Shown piece by piece: positions 21,126 to 29,391 of a DNA stretch of 64,000 nt (the stretch's first letter is position 1; the number at the start of each line of letters is the position of its first letter). Below the pieces are notes generated by a model. It saw only the letters and a program-made list of their open reading frames with translations. It was not told the origin of the DNA and searched no databases. The stretch is taken from positions 27,171 through 91,170 of the IMG/VR virus record IMGVR_UViG_3300030117_006323. The stretch is one strand, 5' to 3'. A program made the translations under genes and the position numbers. The DNA is from a virus.

Positions 21126-21539
21126 TTATTTTGTCTTTTTTGGCTTTACCCGAGAGGAACCTTTTGACCCGGTTTTTGTAGTATCCCGAAACCCCAAGCC
21201 TTCTCCTACCATTTCATCTGGCCTAGGGAGAATATTTGCGATTTGGTCACCAATGTAAGAGTCTAAATTTAACAACTCTTCAATTGTGAGAGAAGGATTA
21301 GTATCGACAATCCAATGTGTAAAAGCGTGCTTCCAGTATGCTTCAAATTGGAAAACGGCTTCTCCTTTGACGAACTGTAGCATTTCTTGCATTGCTCTTT
21401 GAATGTCAAAAAATGTAAGACTCTTCACAGTAACTTCCATTACAACATCAGGGTCATCAGGATTCACCTGAATTTGATGCTTGGTCTTACTCTGTTGATT
21501 CATTATCTGGCTCTTGTCCACTATTCTCCTCTGACTCAC
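21126..21539 (-). CDS. Tail assembly chaperone (G-type)
   Basis: A 137-aa protein just upstream of the tape-measure region. GTG at 21539 has GGAGG 9 nt upstream. An internal ATG at 21503 is an alternative but lacks a close ribosome site. The protein has a short beta-type N-terminus (HQIQVNPDDPDVVMEVTVKSL), a helical middle (DIQRAMQEMLQFV) and a basic C-terminus (SRVKPKKTK). The stop follows a slippery A AAA AAG heptamer, so a fraction of ribosomes should continue into the 20899-21099 frame. The gene overlaps the end of the SAP-domain gene by 53 nt. Size, position and frameshift together support the chaperone role; sequence similarity alone would not. Confidence 0.7.
   Translation of the reverse strand: MSQRRIVDKSQIMNQQSKTKHQIQVNPDDPDVVMEVTVKSLTFFDIQRAMQEMLQFVKGEAVFQFEAYWKHAFTHWIVDTNPSLTIEELLNLDSYIGDQIANILPRPDEMVGEGLGFRDTTKTGSKGSSRVKPKKTK
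21135..21141 (-). other. Programmed -1 ribosomal frameshift site (A AAA AAG)
   Basis: On the coding strand the zero frame reads CCA AAA AAG ACA AAA TAA. The heptamer A AAA AAG is the classic -1 slippery sequence of dnaX and lambda G-GT. After slippage the next codons (GAC AAA ATA AAT ATT GAA) run without a stop into the downstream chaperone frame. I saw no obvious strong stimulatory hairpin right after it. Confidence 0.75.
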
Positions 21540-21894
21540 TTACTGCTGCCTCCTCTAGGGGCGTGTCGGTAACAGCCGCATCAGCGGGGGCTACCTCTTC
21601 TTCATCGGTAGCCGCATCAGCGGGGACCTCTTCAGAAGTTACTGGGTCTGCATCGTCTAAACGCAAACGCTGGATAAGTTCGGCTTTCTTGCCATTCGTA
21701 GATAGATTGCGGTGTTTTAGGGCCGCTTTGAGTTCTACTACAGTCATATCATCATAACCATCATGTTCTACTTGAAAAGGGTTTCTAGACAAAGGATTTT
21801 CAGGATTGAAAATTTCATCTTCAATGGCCTTAGATGCGTACACTCTAGTGTGCACTTCTTTGGCTGCTCCCGGATTCATGTAAGTTCTAGCCAT
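21487..21894 (-). CDS. SAP-domain acidic tail-region protein
   Basis: A 135-aa protein located between the tail tube and the chaperones. Residues about 50-78 (MTVVELKAALKHRNLSTNGK then KAELIQRL) match the SAP motif, a helix-turn-helix element usually linked to DNA or chromatin binding. The C-terminal third is highly acidic and Ala-rich and contains an internal duplication of a PADAA-type segment, visible also as a DNA direct repeat (GCCGCATCAGCGGGG) near 21577 and 21610. A second acidic protein with a similar domain is encoded at 28295-28735. In tailed phages, SAP/HeH elements also occur in small head and neck proteins, so a structural role is as likely as DNA binding. Confidence 0.6.
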   Translation of the reverse strand: MARTYMNPGAAKEVHTRVYASKAIEDEIFNPENPLSRNPFQVEHDGYDDMTVVELKAALKHRNLSTNGKKAELIQRLRLDDADPVTSEEVPADAATDEEEVAPADAAVTDTPLEEAAVSESEENSGQEPDNESTE

Positions 21895-21903
21895 AGTCTC
21901 ATC

Positions 21904-24189
21904 TCAATATGTAAACATGGCGTCACGGGCCAAAATACGTACATGTTTAGGCATAATTTTCAAAGAAGCACGCAAAACGCCTTTATCTTCAGGAATGGGC
22001 AATGGGGCTTCAGAGATGAAGAAATCATCTACTACAATAGTCATGGCTTCATAGTAAGGTGTACCAGTGAGACCAGTTTTACCTGAACCTTGTTTGACAA
22101 ATTTCAAGACAACGCCGTCAGCATTAGCCCCTGTGGTTGTGTTGAACTCTTCTGCTGTGCGCATGTAATGCCAAAAGATAGGGTCATCAATGAGGATTTC
22201 CATGTTCATATCAAAAGATTGTTTTCCTTCGACAGCGCATCTCGGGTTACGTGTTCCTGCAAAAGGTATCTGTTCTGTTGAAAATGTATGACCTGCTGCT
22301 CCAGACATACCTGTGCTCTGTGGAAGAGGAGCCCCATTGATGACATGGTAATACTCTACTCCAGTGGTTCCGCTCAAAGTAAAGTTTGTCACTTGAGCGA
22401 CTGTAGTCCCTCCGATTGTGATTGTTCCATTGTAGAAGAAATAGGGCTTTTCTCCATATTTGATGATGCCAGATTCTTTTCGCCCTAACTCAGTGTTAGC
22501 CGTGTTTTCAAACATACGGTGCGCTTTGAGCCGGTCACCTCTACTGGCCGCAGTAGCGTGTAAACGACCAGTATCTGTGTAACACATAGCCGCATTAAAA
22601 TTGACAGACAATTTGAGAGCAGCATCTGTATCAGCAGACATTGACCAATTGGTGACTTTACATCCTTTGAAAACTCGCGTCAAAACTTTGGAATCAGTAG
22701 CAGAGCCGGGGACAAAGGTCGCATCTTCTGAACTGTAAGAGCCTGCTTCACGTGTACGTATAGAAGTTTCAAGACAAAAAGAAGGGGTTGTATCTCGGCT
22801 GAAAATAACGTGGTCCACCGCATCTGCCACGTATCTATCGCTCGTAATGTGGGGGCTCATCATTGCGTACAAATCAGTAGGATTGGCTAAATCTACCAAA
22901 GTACCTCCGCCAATTGTGATTGTGTTTGGCCCCGCAGTCGTTGCTGTGACTTTACCAATTCTTGTGCCATCAGATTTGTACAATTCAGTGCCATCTGAAA
23001 TAATCGCAGTTGGGTCTGTGCTAACTGCTATTGTACCCGTGTGTCCCGCTGAAGGAGCGGCGGCTGTGTTAATCCCTGTGTCATAAACCGAATTACGATA
23101 TTCAAGGAAGTGCACTGCTCTACCTGAGTCGTGAGGGAAATCGAGAGGACCATCTAGCCACAATATGTCACTTGCTGTATCGACTGCTACAATACGTCTA
23201 ATTTCAGAACGGACTGTGGCATCAGCATGAGGAGTATCTATCGTGACATTCAATAGAGCACCGGCACTTTTCTTACCGAAATACAAATTGCTACTATCTG
23301 CTACACTCAAATCATCTTCTCTGTGCTGATGCAAAGGCACTAAATTGTCACCAGAAGAGCCCGCTGGCTCTTGGATATACACATAATGACCGGCGGCAAC
23401 TGCACCAGTGTCAAATGTCGTTTTTGAGCCCAATTCAACTAGAATATGTGATTGTCCTGCTGCGGTCTCTGATGATAGCGTACTTTTCATATTCGCGCCT
23501 TTGTGGTAAGATGTGGGTTCGCTTGCCATTTTACCCAAGCAATAGTACAACCAACGAGGACTATGCAGAATTAAATCTATTGACCCGCCTTCATTTGTTA
23601 TTCTACTAGGTGCTTGTACAACTGTATCGCGCCCAATGCCGACCACATGGTATCTTTTGATTTCCATTCTTGTTTCAGGTAAATTTACAGTCCCAGCGAT
23701 TCCTACAAATTGGTCTGTTAAAGTAGATTCTTGTGTGGTTTTAGGGGTAGTATTGAAAATTGTATTTGCGACATCGGCGGATGGTACTAAAAATGGCCCA
23801 ATCGTAATAGAATCACTTGCTCCAGAATTTGTAGAGGCTGCTGTTTTCAAACGAGGGGTTACTGTGATTGTATTCGATGTATTGCCTATAATAGAAAATT
23901 CTCTTTTCGTACTGATGCTATCATCGTCGCCATAATTAGTGCCACCATTGATACGCAATGTCGTTCCGACTAACATATTTTCAGGGACTTTGAGTCGATG
24001 CGATGAGTCAAACAACCAATGAGTCGTTGTGCCTGATACACCTGTGAATGTAAGAATGGATGTATCATCGGTGCTACCATTTGTTACTTGGAATTGCAAA
24101 CCACCAAATGTGCCATGGGGTAGGTATAATGCTGATTCACGGCCAAATGTGACTTCGGCTAAATCGCCCTTGTAAACTGTGGATGGCAT
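21904..24189 (-). CDS. Major tail tube protein (enlarged)
   Basis: A 761-aa protein with a clear AGGTGA ribosome site. The region near residues 480-540 (VLTRVFKGCKVTNWSMSAD, then ALKLSVNFNA) and the C-terminal part (GTRNPRCAVEGKQSFDMNME, MTIVVDDFFISEA) fit the strand pattern of siphoviral tail tube proteins. Those are typically much shorter, so this one must carry several inserted beta-sandwich domains (for example GTTTHWLFDSSHRLKVP, VTATTAGPNTITIGGG), probably displayed on the tube surface. It follows the tail completion protein gene, as expected. I assign the tube rather than a sheath because no second tube gene or contractile baseplate genes are visible. Confidence 0.65.
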   Translation of the reverse strand: MPSTVYKGDLAEVTFGRESALYLPHGTFGGLQFQVTNGSTDDTSILTFTGVSGTTTHWLFDSSHRLKVPENMLVGTTLRINGGTNYGDDDSISTKREFSIIGNTSNTITVTPRLKTAASTNSGASDSITIGPFLVPSADVANTIFNTTPKTTQESTLTDQFVGIAGTVNLPETRMEIKRYHVVGIGRDTVVQAPSRITNEGGSIDLILHSPRWLYYCLGKMASEPTSYHKGANMKSTLSSETAAGQSHILVELGSKTTFDTGAVAAGHYVYIQEPAGSSGDNLVPLHQHREDDLSVADSSNLYFGKKSAGALLNVTIDTPHADATVRSEIRRIVAVDTASDILWLDGPLDFPHDSGRAVHFLEYRNSVYDTGINTAAAPSAGHTGTIAVSTDPTAIISDGTELYKSDGTRIGKVTATTAGPNTITIGGGTLVDLANPTDLYAMMSPHITSDRYVADAVDHVIFSRDTTPSFCLETSIRTREAGSYSSEDATFVPGSATDSKVLTRVFKGCKVTNWSMSADTDAALKLSVNFNAAMCYTDTGRLHATAASRGDRLKAHRMFENTANTELGRKESGIIKYGEKPYFFYNGTITIGGTTVAQVTNFTLSGTTGVEYYHVINGAPLPQSTGMSGAAGHTFSTEQIPFAGTRNPRCAVEGKQSFDMNMEILIDDPIFWHYMRTAEEFNTTTGANADGVVLKFVKQGSGKTGLTGTPYYEAMTIVVDDFFISEAPLPIPEDKGVLRASLKIMPKHVRILARDAMFTY

Positions 24190-24199
24190 ATTTTTTCAC

Positions 24200-24649
24200 C
24201 TATGGGATTAATTCTGCGAATGTAATGATTTCGACTTGGAACGTGAAGCGCCACAAGAGTTTGGTCCGGTCACTCAAATCAGTCCGTACTTTGAAAAGTA
24301 ATCGGTCATAATTCACTCCGTCACCTTTGCGCTTCAGGTGGATGACTCTCCTCAATTCATTCTCCATTTTGTAAAGATGCTCACGACTTTTAACCGTGCG
24401 CATATCTACTGTTAGATTGACACGAGTAGTAACAAAATCATAGAATAATTCAGGGGCTTCTTCGTTGTGAGCAGTCTCATAGATAAGAACATAATCGTGC
24501 TTGTTCAAGTCAAGACGCTTACCTCTCTCGCCTGTAATAGATGAAATATCTTGGACAATGGGCTTAATGTTGTCAGTGTTGGCGCGATTCCAATTATCAC
24601 CTATGATGCTTTCCAGCAAGGGAATGGTTTCGGTCCACGTGGCTACCAT
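24200..24649 (-). CDS. Tail completion / tail terminator protein
   Basis: A protein of about 149 residues (WTETIPLLESIIGDNW, then KHDYVLIYE, RVNLTVDMRTVKSREHLYKM, LWRFTFQVEIITF). The N-terminal helix, central strands, a helix and two closing strands match the fold expected of the small tail terminator ring protein of siphoviruses. ATG at 24649 has GGAG 10 nt upstream; a GTG three codons earlier sits too close to that site. It lies directly before the tube gene, the usual order. Similarity is structural rather than by a diagnostic motif. Confidence 0.5.
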   Translation of the reverse strand: MVATWTETIPLLESIIGDNWNRANTDNIKPIVQDISSITGERGKRLDLNKHDYVLIYETAHNEEAPELFYDFVTTRVNLTVDMRTVKSREHLYKMENELRRVIHLKRKGDGVNYDRLLFKVRTDLSDRTKLLWRFTFQVEIITFAELIP

Positions 24650-24650
24650 A

Positions 24651-25067
24651 TTAAGCACGCTCCATTATTGCTTTTTTTGCGTATTCAGGGAATTGGTCTA
24701 ATTGTGGATTGCGGATAACCATCAATTTTCCCACTGTTTTCTCAAGTTGTTTTTTGACTGCGTCTGATGCTTCAGAGCCATCTGCATTTCGGATAGTGTC
24801 TGTCATGTCATCGTAAGACAAACCTGCGGCTTCTGCTTCTATTCTCATGAATCGTTCAAATAAATCATGGGGTTTAGTCCTCAATTCTTTCAAGACATCA
24901 TCCATCATTTCTGCGTTCATGCTAATATCGTATTCTTCACGCCACTCTCCAACAGCCATTTTTTGAGTAGCATCTTCTCTGAGCATTTCTTGTTCCCAAT
25001 CATCAGGGTCAAAATTAGGGTCTAAGCGTTGGCGCTTACCTTTGATGTTGATGTATCTTTTCGACAT
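24651..25067 (-). CDS. Small head-tail (neck) region protein
   Basis: A 138-aa protein whose ATG overlaps the stop of the adaptor gene as TAATG; this makes the longer in-frame extension to 25127 unlikely. The sequence is basic at the start (SKRYINIKGKRQRL) and then mostly helical and acidic, ending with a short segment (NPQLDQFPEYAKKAIMER). Its place between adaptor and tail terminator is that of the stopper or HK97 gp10-like protein, but I see no family motif, so the function is unassigned. Confidence 0.55.
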   Translation of the reverse strand: MSKRYINIKGKRQRLDPNFDPDDWEQEMLREDATQKMAVGEWREEYDISMNAEMMDDVLKELRTKPHDLFERFMRIEAEAAGLSYDDMTDTIRNADGSEASDAVKKQLEKTVGKLMVIRNPQLDQFPEYAKKAIMERA

Positions 25068-26896
25068 TAATCGAACACCACCATTTGTCGGTATCGGCCC
25101 AAGGTAGTGTCTATGTCGCGTTGCCACAATTGAATCTTAGAGGTTAAATCTACATTCTGTGTTCCTTCTGGAATGAGTACACTGCGGTCATCTGACATGA
25201 GAAGTTCAATGGCCACCATCTTGGTGCATACATCTTGAATTGCTTTTTCCAAATAACGCTCTCCATAGATGTAAGAGGCTTTGATTGCGTTCCACTCAAA
25301 GAACGGATAGGAATTGTTGAAGAAGATAATACCATCTTGGTGGTCTAACCAAAGGTCACGTAATCGAGCGTGGTCGCCTACACTAGAGCCACCTTGGTAA
25401 TCTATTCTGAGCAAATATTGATACAAAGCCGTGCCGCCTGTATTCAATGTCGTAAGAGGTGAACCAGATTTATTCAGACAACCTGTGAAAGATGTCGCAG
25501 TTTTTCCGGTGTATGACATAACTTCAATATTATTCCCTGTGCCAATCATAACAAGCCCATACGATGCAAATCCATCAGTGCTTGCGACGTTTACGGTATC
25601 ACTGGATACACTTGTGCTTGTTGTAGTTTCTTCTTTGATTTGGCTGATACTGAGATTGGTCAAATCAGTCGATGCAATAGAACAGGTTTCACCTGAATCT
25701 GCGTGTCTCATACTTGTAATTTTGACAATGCCGCCGCCATAATCAGCATTGGCTGTGGCTAAAAATTCGTCACTTACATTCATAGCACGTAACCCTGTAG
25801 ATGATGAAGAATCTTCTAAATCGTATGAAGTGTCTGCCGATTTAGCACTTTTTCCGCTTTGTGCATCTTTATTGATGAGATGGGCCAATTGATAGGCTGT
25901 TGCTACAGCATCGAATTGTGCTATCCAACTACTCATAGCATTTGCACTAGCATACGTAGCGGCTGGTAAAGAGAATATTCCTCCTCCTCCGGGACATAGG
26001 AATATCTGTGAACTACCCAATTGCGAATGGTCAATAATTTTTACACGTGCTTCTGCTGCTCCCACTTCTCTGTAATCGTCACCTTGCCATAATTCTACAC
26101 GGAGCAATTGCTGTGTGTTTTGGAACATCAAAGGTGCAGTCCCCACGTAATCTGTATAGTATCGTCGTCTATATGGCTTGTAGGTATCAAAATTGATGTA
26201 CTCTCCTACAACTAGATAAGGACGCCAAGCATTGTGTGTCTTGTTGTCAATGATGTCCTGAGCACGAAGAATCAATTCTTCGACCTTACCGCGTGTTACC
26301 CCGTGTCCTGTACGATTGGTGAAAGAAGATTGATTCTGAACATAAGTGTTTTTCGCAGTAGTGAGAAACGGAGTGTAAGAGAAAGTCAGTTCTTGGCTAC
26401 TCAAAGCGCCCCCAGTTGTAGATGCTGATAATTCAAATTCATGTTTGGTTGTAATACTCGCTATTGTCGCCCCATCAGGAATACCAGTACCAGAGACTGT
26501 CATACCTACTCTCAAATTTGACGTTTTATCAAATCCAGTTGAAGTGATAGTCGTACTATTGTTGTAAGAAGCAGTCGTAAAAGTGACTACATCGCTAGAA
26601 TGCTCTAATTTGACTCCACTTGAACCACCTTCTGAGATAGCAGTAATTGTATGGGTTCGGCCCATTGCGATGTCGTCACTATAAACGAGAATACTGTCAC
26701 CTGTAGAAAAACCAGAATTACGATAATCGCTACCTGTGACATATACTCCAGTAGATTCAGAGTTCGCAGACACTGCTACGGGCTCAGGATACCCAATTTC
26801 CAAAAGATTGGCTATTTTCTGCGCTGTTGTATATACAACTTCTTCAGGGCGAAGAGGGCGTACTTCGGTTTCACCGGGTGTAAATACTGCTGGCAT
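25067..26896 (-). CDS. Head-tail adaptor protein with inserted beta domains
   Basis: A 609-aa protein with a GAGGG ribosome site. The N-terminal helix (LRPEEVVYTTAQKIANLLEIGYPEPV) and the C-terminal helical part (KASYIYGERYLEKAIQDVCTKM, IQLWQRDIDTTLGRYRQM) look like the two ends of a head-tail connector, a family usually of 100-200 residues. Between them lie several Ser/Thr-rich beta modules (DKTSNLRVGMTVSGTGIPDG, TVNVASTDGFASYG) typical of inserted structural domains. Gene order (after the capsid protein, before the terminator) fits the adaptor. The enlargement by insertion parallels the tube protein. Confidence 0.5.
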   Translation of the reverse strand: MPAVFTPGETEVRPLRPEEVVYTTAQKIANLLEIGYPEPVAVSANSESTGVYVTGSDYRNSGFSTGDSILVYSDDIAMGRTHTITAISEGGSSGVKLEHSSDVVTFTTASYNNSTTITSTGFDKTSNLRVGMTVSGTGIPDGATIASITTKHEFELSASTTGGALSSQELTFSYTPFLTTAKNTYVQNQSSFTNRTGHGVTRGKVEELILRAQDIIDNKTHNAWRPYLVVGEYINFDTYKPYRRRYYTDYVGTAPLMFQNTQQLLRVELWQGDDYREVGAAEARVKIIDHSQLGSSQIFLCPGGGGIFSLPAATYASANAMSSWIAQFDAVATAYQLAHLINKDAQSGKSAKSADTSYDLEDSSSSTGLRAMNVSDEFLATANADYGGGIVKITSMRHADSGETCSIASTDLTNLSISQIKEETTTSTSVSSDTVNVASTDGFASYGLVMIGTGNNIEVMSYTGKTATSFTGCLNKSGSPLTTLNTGGTALYQYLLRIDYQGGSSVGDHARLRDLWLDHQDGIIFFNNSYPFFEWNAIKASYIYGERYLEKAIQDVCTKMVAIELLMSDDRSVLIPEGTQNVDLTSKIQLWQRDIDTTLGRYRQMVVFD

Positions 26897-26907
26897 GCTT
26901 CAAACCC

Positions 26908-27492
26908 TCACCAACCCAATTTGGCTCTGACTGCTTTCAGCATCATTTCGCCGGGTTGAGGGTCAAAAGAAGTCTTTTTCTCCGATGTGAAATCAAGCAA
27001 AGTTGTTTGCCCGGATGGGACTTCTGAAGTCTGAGCACTTTCAGGTGCCGCTTCAACTTCAGGCTCTTCTTCTACGGGTGTTGGGGCTCCCGGTTGTTTT
27101 AGATTACCTTGTGCATCAAAGAGTTCTGACCCCGGTGCCTCTTCCTCTTTAGGTGCAAACTCCCCTGATAATCCTCCACCTTTGATACGAGGCATTTGGG
27201 GGTCTGCCTCTGGTTCAGGGGCTTCTTCTTCAGGTCCACTGAGAGGAATGGGGTCATCCATGAATGTGATACCGTGACTCTTCCCGGCGTCTGCAATTGC
27301 TTCTTGCATAAGTTGGTCACGCATTGCCTCAAACTCTGGACCAGATGCCATTTTACCTTGTTCTCGTAGCATTGCGGCTGCTTTCTGGTTAGCCCACTTA
27401 TTCAGGCGTATCTCTTTTTCAGAGCCCTCTTCTCCAATGAGAACCTTTTGCCGGTGAGGCTTGACGGGCATTTTGATTAAAATCAAACTCAT
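26908..27492 (-). CDS. Acidic Pro/Glu-rich protein, unknown
   Basis: A 194-aa protein with a GGAGG site 7 nt before ATG. The first 75 residues are basic and helical (KVLIGEEGSEKEIRLNKWAN, AAAMLREQGKMA). The rest is a low-complexity Pro/Glu/Ala-rich segment, followed by a short basic tail (GEMMLKAVRAKLGW). I recognise no domain. The cluster position between capsid and adaptor suggests a minor virion or assembly protein. Confidence 0.55.
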   Translation of the reverse strand: MSLILIKMPVKPHRQKVLIGEEGSEKEIRLNKWANQKAAAMLREQGKMASGPEFEAMRDQLMQEAIADAGKSHGITFMDDPIPLSGPEEEAPEPEADPQMPRIKGGGLSGEFAPKEEEAPGSELFDAQGNLKQPGAPTPVEEEPEVEAAPESAQTSEVPSGQTTLLDFTSEKKTSFDPQPGEMMLKAVRAKLGW

Positions 27493-27782
27493 AGGCGCGC
27501 CTCCTCATTACGTGTGCCGAGGTTAAAGTTCATAGCCTTACCGCATGCACTGCAAGTTTCGGCCCAACAAAAGTAGAGTAAACCACAATGTGTGCACCGT
27601 GTCCCAGAGCCAATATTGAGAATGTCACGTGCTTCTGCGTTACGCTTTCTCTGACGATGTGTAACACCTTTCAGAGGGCGGTCTGTTTCTGTGACACTAC
27701 TAGCGCCAAGAGATTCAGCCGCACTGAAGCCACGCTTCGATAGACGGAGCATGTCAGTCATATCGAGTTGCATCTTCTCCAT
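27489..27782 (-). CDS. Small zinc-ribbon protein
   Basis: A 97-aa protein. The C-terminal half carries two Cys pairs (CTHCGLLYFCWAETCSACGK) that form a typical zinc ribbon. The N-terminal half is helical and ends in a basic stretch (HRQRKRNAEARDIL). It overlaps the next gene by four nt. It is encoded in the neck gene region; zinc-ribbon elements also appear in the portal, in the 61458-62882 protein and elsewhere in this genome. The specific role is unknown. Confidence 0.6.
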   Translation of the reverse strand: MEKMQLDMTDMLRLSKRGFSAAESLGASSVTETDRPLKGVTHRQRKRNAEARDILNIGSGTRCTHCGLLYFCWAETCSACGKAMNFNLGTRNEEARL

Positions 27783-27791
27783 AGTATCACA

Positions 27792-27989
27792 TCATGGTTT
27801 TTGATAAACGACTAAGTAGACGTTACCTAAAACAACAACTGGTTCTACTGACACAACTTTAGAACCATCGTAACTGTCTAATCCTTCAATATCAGCAGTC
27901 ATAGCGACACTTAGAGTGCCGTTATTGCCAGCACCACTGAAGGCTTGCGGTGAATAAGGACCGATGACTTGGATGTCTTTTGCTGCCAT
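27792..27989 (-). CDS. Small beta-rich structural protein
   Basis: A 65-aa protein with a GGGGTGA ribosome site. It consists of short strands (IQVIGPYSPQAFSG, NNGTLSVAMTADIEGL, VSVEPVVVLGNVYLVVYQKP). The pattern resembles the small beta-barrel proteins often found beside major capsid proteins, but it is too short to assign. It forms a pair with the next small protein upstream. Confidence 0.55.
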   Translation of the reverse strand: MAAKDIQVIGPYSPQAFSGAGNNGTLSVAMTADIEGLDSYDGSKVVSVEPVVVLGNVYLVVYQKP

Positions 27990-28004
27990 AGGGTTTCACC
28001 CCTA

Positions 28005-28292
28005 TCAGCGCTGTCCAATTGCGAAGAACTTACCCGCAGTACCTGCTACATCACCATTGCCGATTGTTTTGAACCGTAGGGTTGTTCCGTCAATTTCAAT
28101 GTTAGGGGTGTGCCTGAAAGCGGTCCCACCTACATCAATTCCTGTAAGGTCTGCGGTTGCATTACAACCTGCAAACATAACATTGCTTAGATGGTCACTC
28201 AAGTCAATGCTCGCATCACTTGCTGCAAATGTTCCTGTAACTACCATCATGTCGCCTGCAACGTGTACTCGTGTATCAAATGTAATTGCCAT
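28005..28292 (-). CDS. Small beta-rich structural protein
   Basis: A 95-aa protein (HVAGDMMVVTGTFAASDASI, DLSDHLSNVMFAGCNA, IEIDGTTLRFKTIGNG). It looks like a compact beta sandwich, as in minor capsid or decoration proteins, and is encoded three genes downstream of the capsid protein. No specific family is recognised. Confidence 0.55.
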   Translation of the reverse strand: MAITFDTRVHVAGDMMVVTGTFAASDASIDLSDHLSNVMFAGCNATADLTGIDVGGTAFRHTPNIEIDGTTLRFKTIGNGDVAGTAGKFFAIGQR

Positions 28293-28294
28293 TC

Positions 28295-28735
28295 TTAATC
28301 ACTCTCTTGTTCTACTTGAGCGGGGGCCGCCTCTTCAATGTTTTCCTCAATCATAGGTTCATCGGTCACATCTGCTACTTCTTCAATCAAATCTGGGTTC
28401 ATCAAAGTGTTGACGATTACCAATAATTGTGTCTTTGTAGCATACCGACTTGGATTCGCATCGTATTTAGTCAACCAGTTCATGATGTCTTTGCGTGTCC
28501 AACCTGAATCAGGGACACCATCGGCCCCTGCATCAACAGTTTCGACTTCAACGTGTTCATCGCCGTCAATTAACCAATGACTATCAGGTAGAGCCCTACG
28601 CCATTGGTCGAGCCAAGCCTGTGTGACCTCTCTGGGGATTCCACGAAAGAAATCCTCAGAGCGTCCACAAGGTGACCTACGGACGTTATAAGGTCCGAGG
28701 AACTTCACTGTAGGCAGATTAACCACCTCAAACAA
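28295..28735 (-). CDS. Neck-region protein with HeH/SAP-like element
   Basis: A frame of up to 146 residues. The start is uncertain: TTG at 28735 overlaps the upstream gene by 8 nt and has no clear ribosome site. The N-terminal 30 residues (TVKFLGPYNVRRSPCGRSED) precede a Trp-rich segment. Residues about 85-115 (WTRKDIMNWLTKYDANPSRY then ATKTQLL) resemble an HeH/SAP-like helix-turn-helix. The C-terminus is strongly acidic, like that of the SAP protein at 21487-21894. A minor head-tail joining or head protein is likely from position. Confidence 0.5.
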   Translation of the reverse strand: MFEVVNLPTVKFLGPYNVRRSPCGRSEDFFRGIPREVTQAWLDQWRRALPDSHWLIDGDEHVEVETVDAGADGVPDSGWTRKDIMNWLTKYDANPSRYATKTQLLVIVNTLMNPDLIEEVADVTDEPMIEENIEEAAPAQVEQESD

Positions 28736-29354
28736 TCAAAAGCATCAATACAACTGATTCTGTGCCGCCACTGACGTTCTTGAGAATTAGTGGTGTACGC
28801 TTGTATAGTTCTGTGTTGTCGTTGCTCTGAAGCGGTGTATTCGCTGTTGTTGTAATCAAGTTTGCTGCTACTGTCTCAACGGTTCCAAGATGGTGACCTT
28901 CAAGATTAGTGATTACATCACCAATGCTGAACTGTGTTGTCGCATCAACTGTATCTACTGCAACTGAACTCTCGCTCGTTAACCAGTGTGAACCATCATT
29001 CACCAATACGCCTGTTGCGACTGATTGCATGATTGTTGGGTCAAGACTACCTGTGTCTCCAAGCCACTGAGAACCAGTGAATAGAATATCAGAACAATCT
29101 CCTGAAAGTGTTAGTGTTGCGTTATCGGTTGAACCAGACCACTTTAGAACAACCAATCGTGGATTGAAAACGTTGCTACCATCGGTCTGTCGTGGTTGGA
29201 ATGCTGTCAAAGCACCGGGGTATCCAGATGCTGCACCAGCAAGCCATACTGTGCTGTCTTGGTCTACGCCACCCTGTAGAGGCAAATCCATCATCATGTG
29301 GACATGTCCTGCGGACGGTGTGTAAGTAATTCCTCTTTGTGTTACTGCTGCCAT
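28728..29354 (-). CDS. Putative capsid-associated (decoration-like) protein
   Basis: A 208-aa protein with an AAGGAG site, encoded immediately after the major capsid protein. It is almost entirely beta (LVVLKWSGSTDNATLTLSGD, FSIGDVITNLEGHHLGTVET, TPLILKNVSGGTESVVLMLL). Position and composition fit a head decoration or cement protein. I see no diagnostic motif, so this remains a context-based suggestion. Confidence 0.5.
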   Translation of the reverse strand: MAAVTQRGITYTPSAGHVHMMMDLPLQGGVDQDSTVWLAGAASGYPGALTAFQPRQTDGSNVFNPRLVVLKWSGSTDNATLTLSGDCSDILFTGSQWLGDTGSLDPTIMQSVATGVLVNDGSHWLTSESSVAVDTVDATTQFSIGDVITNLEGHHLGTVETVAANLITTTANTPLQSNDNTELYKRTPLILKNVSGGTESVVLMLLIV

Positions 29355-29391
29355 AATTTTTCACTCTCCTTGTATATTCCTACCCTAAGCC

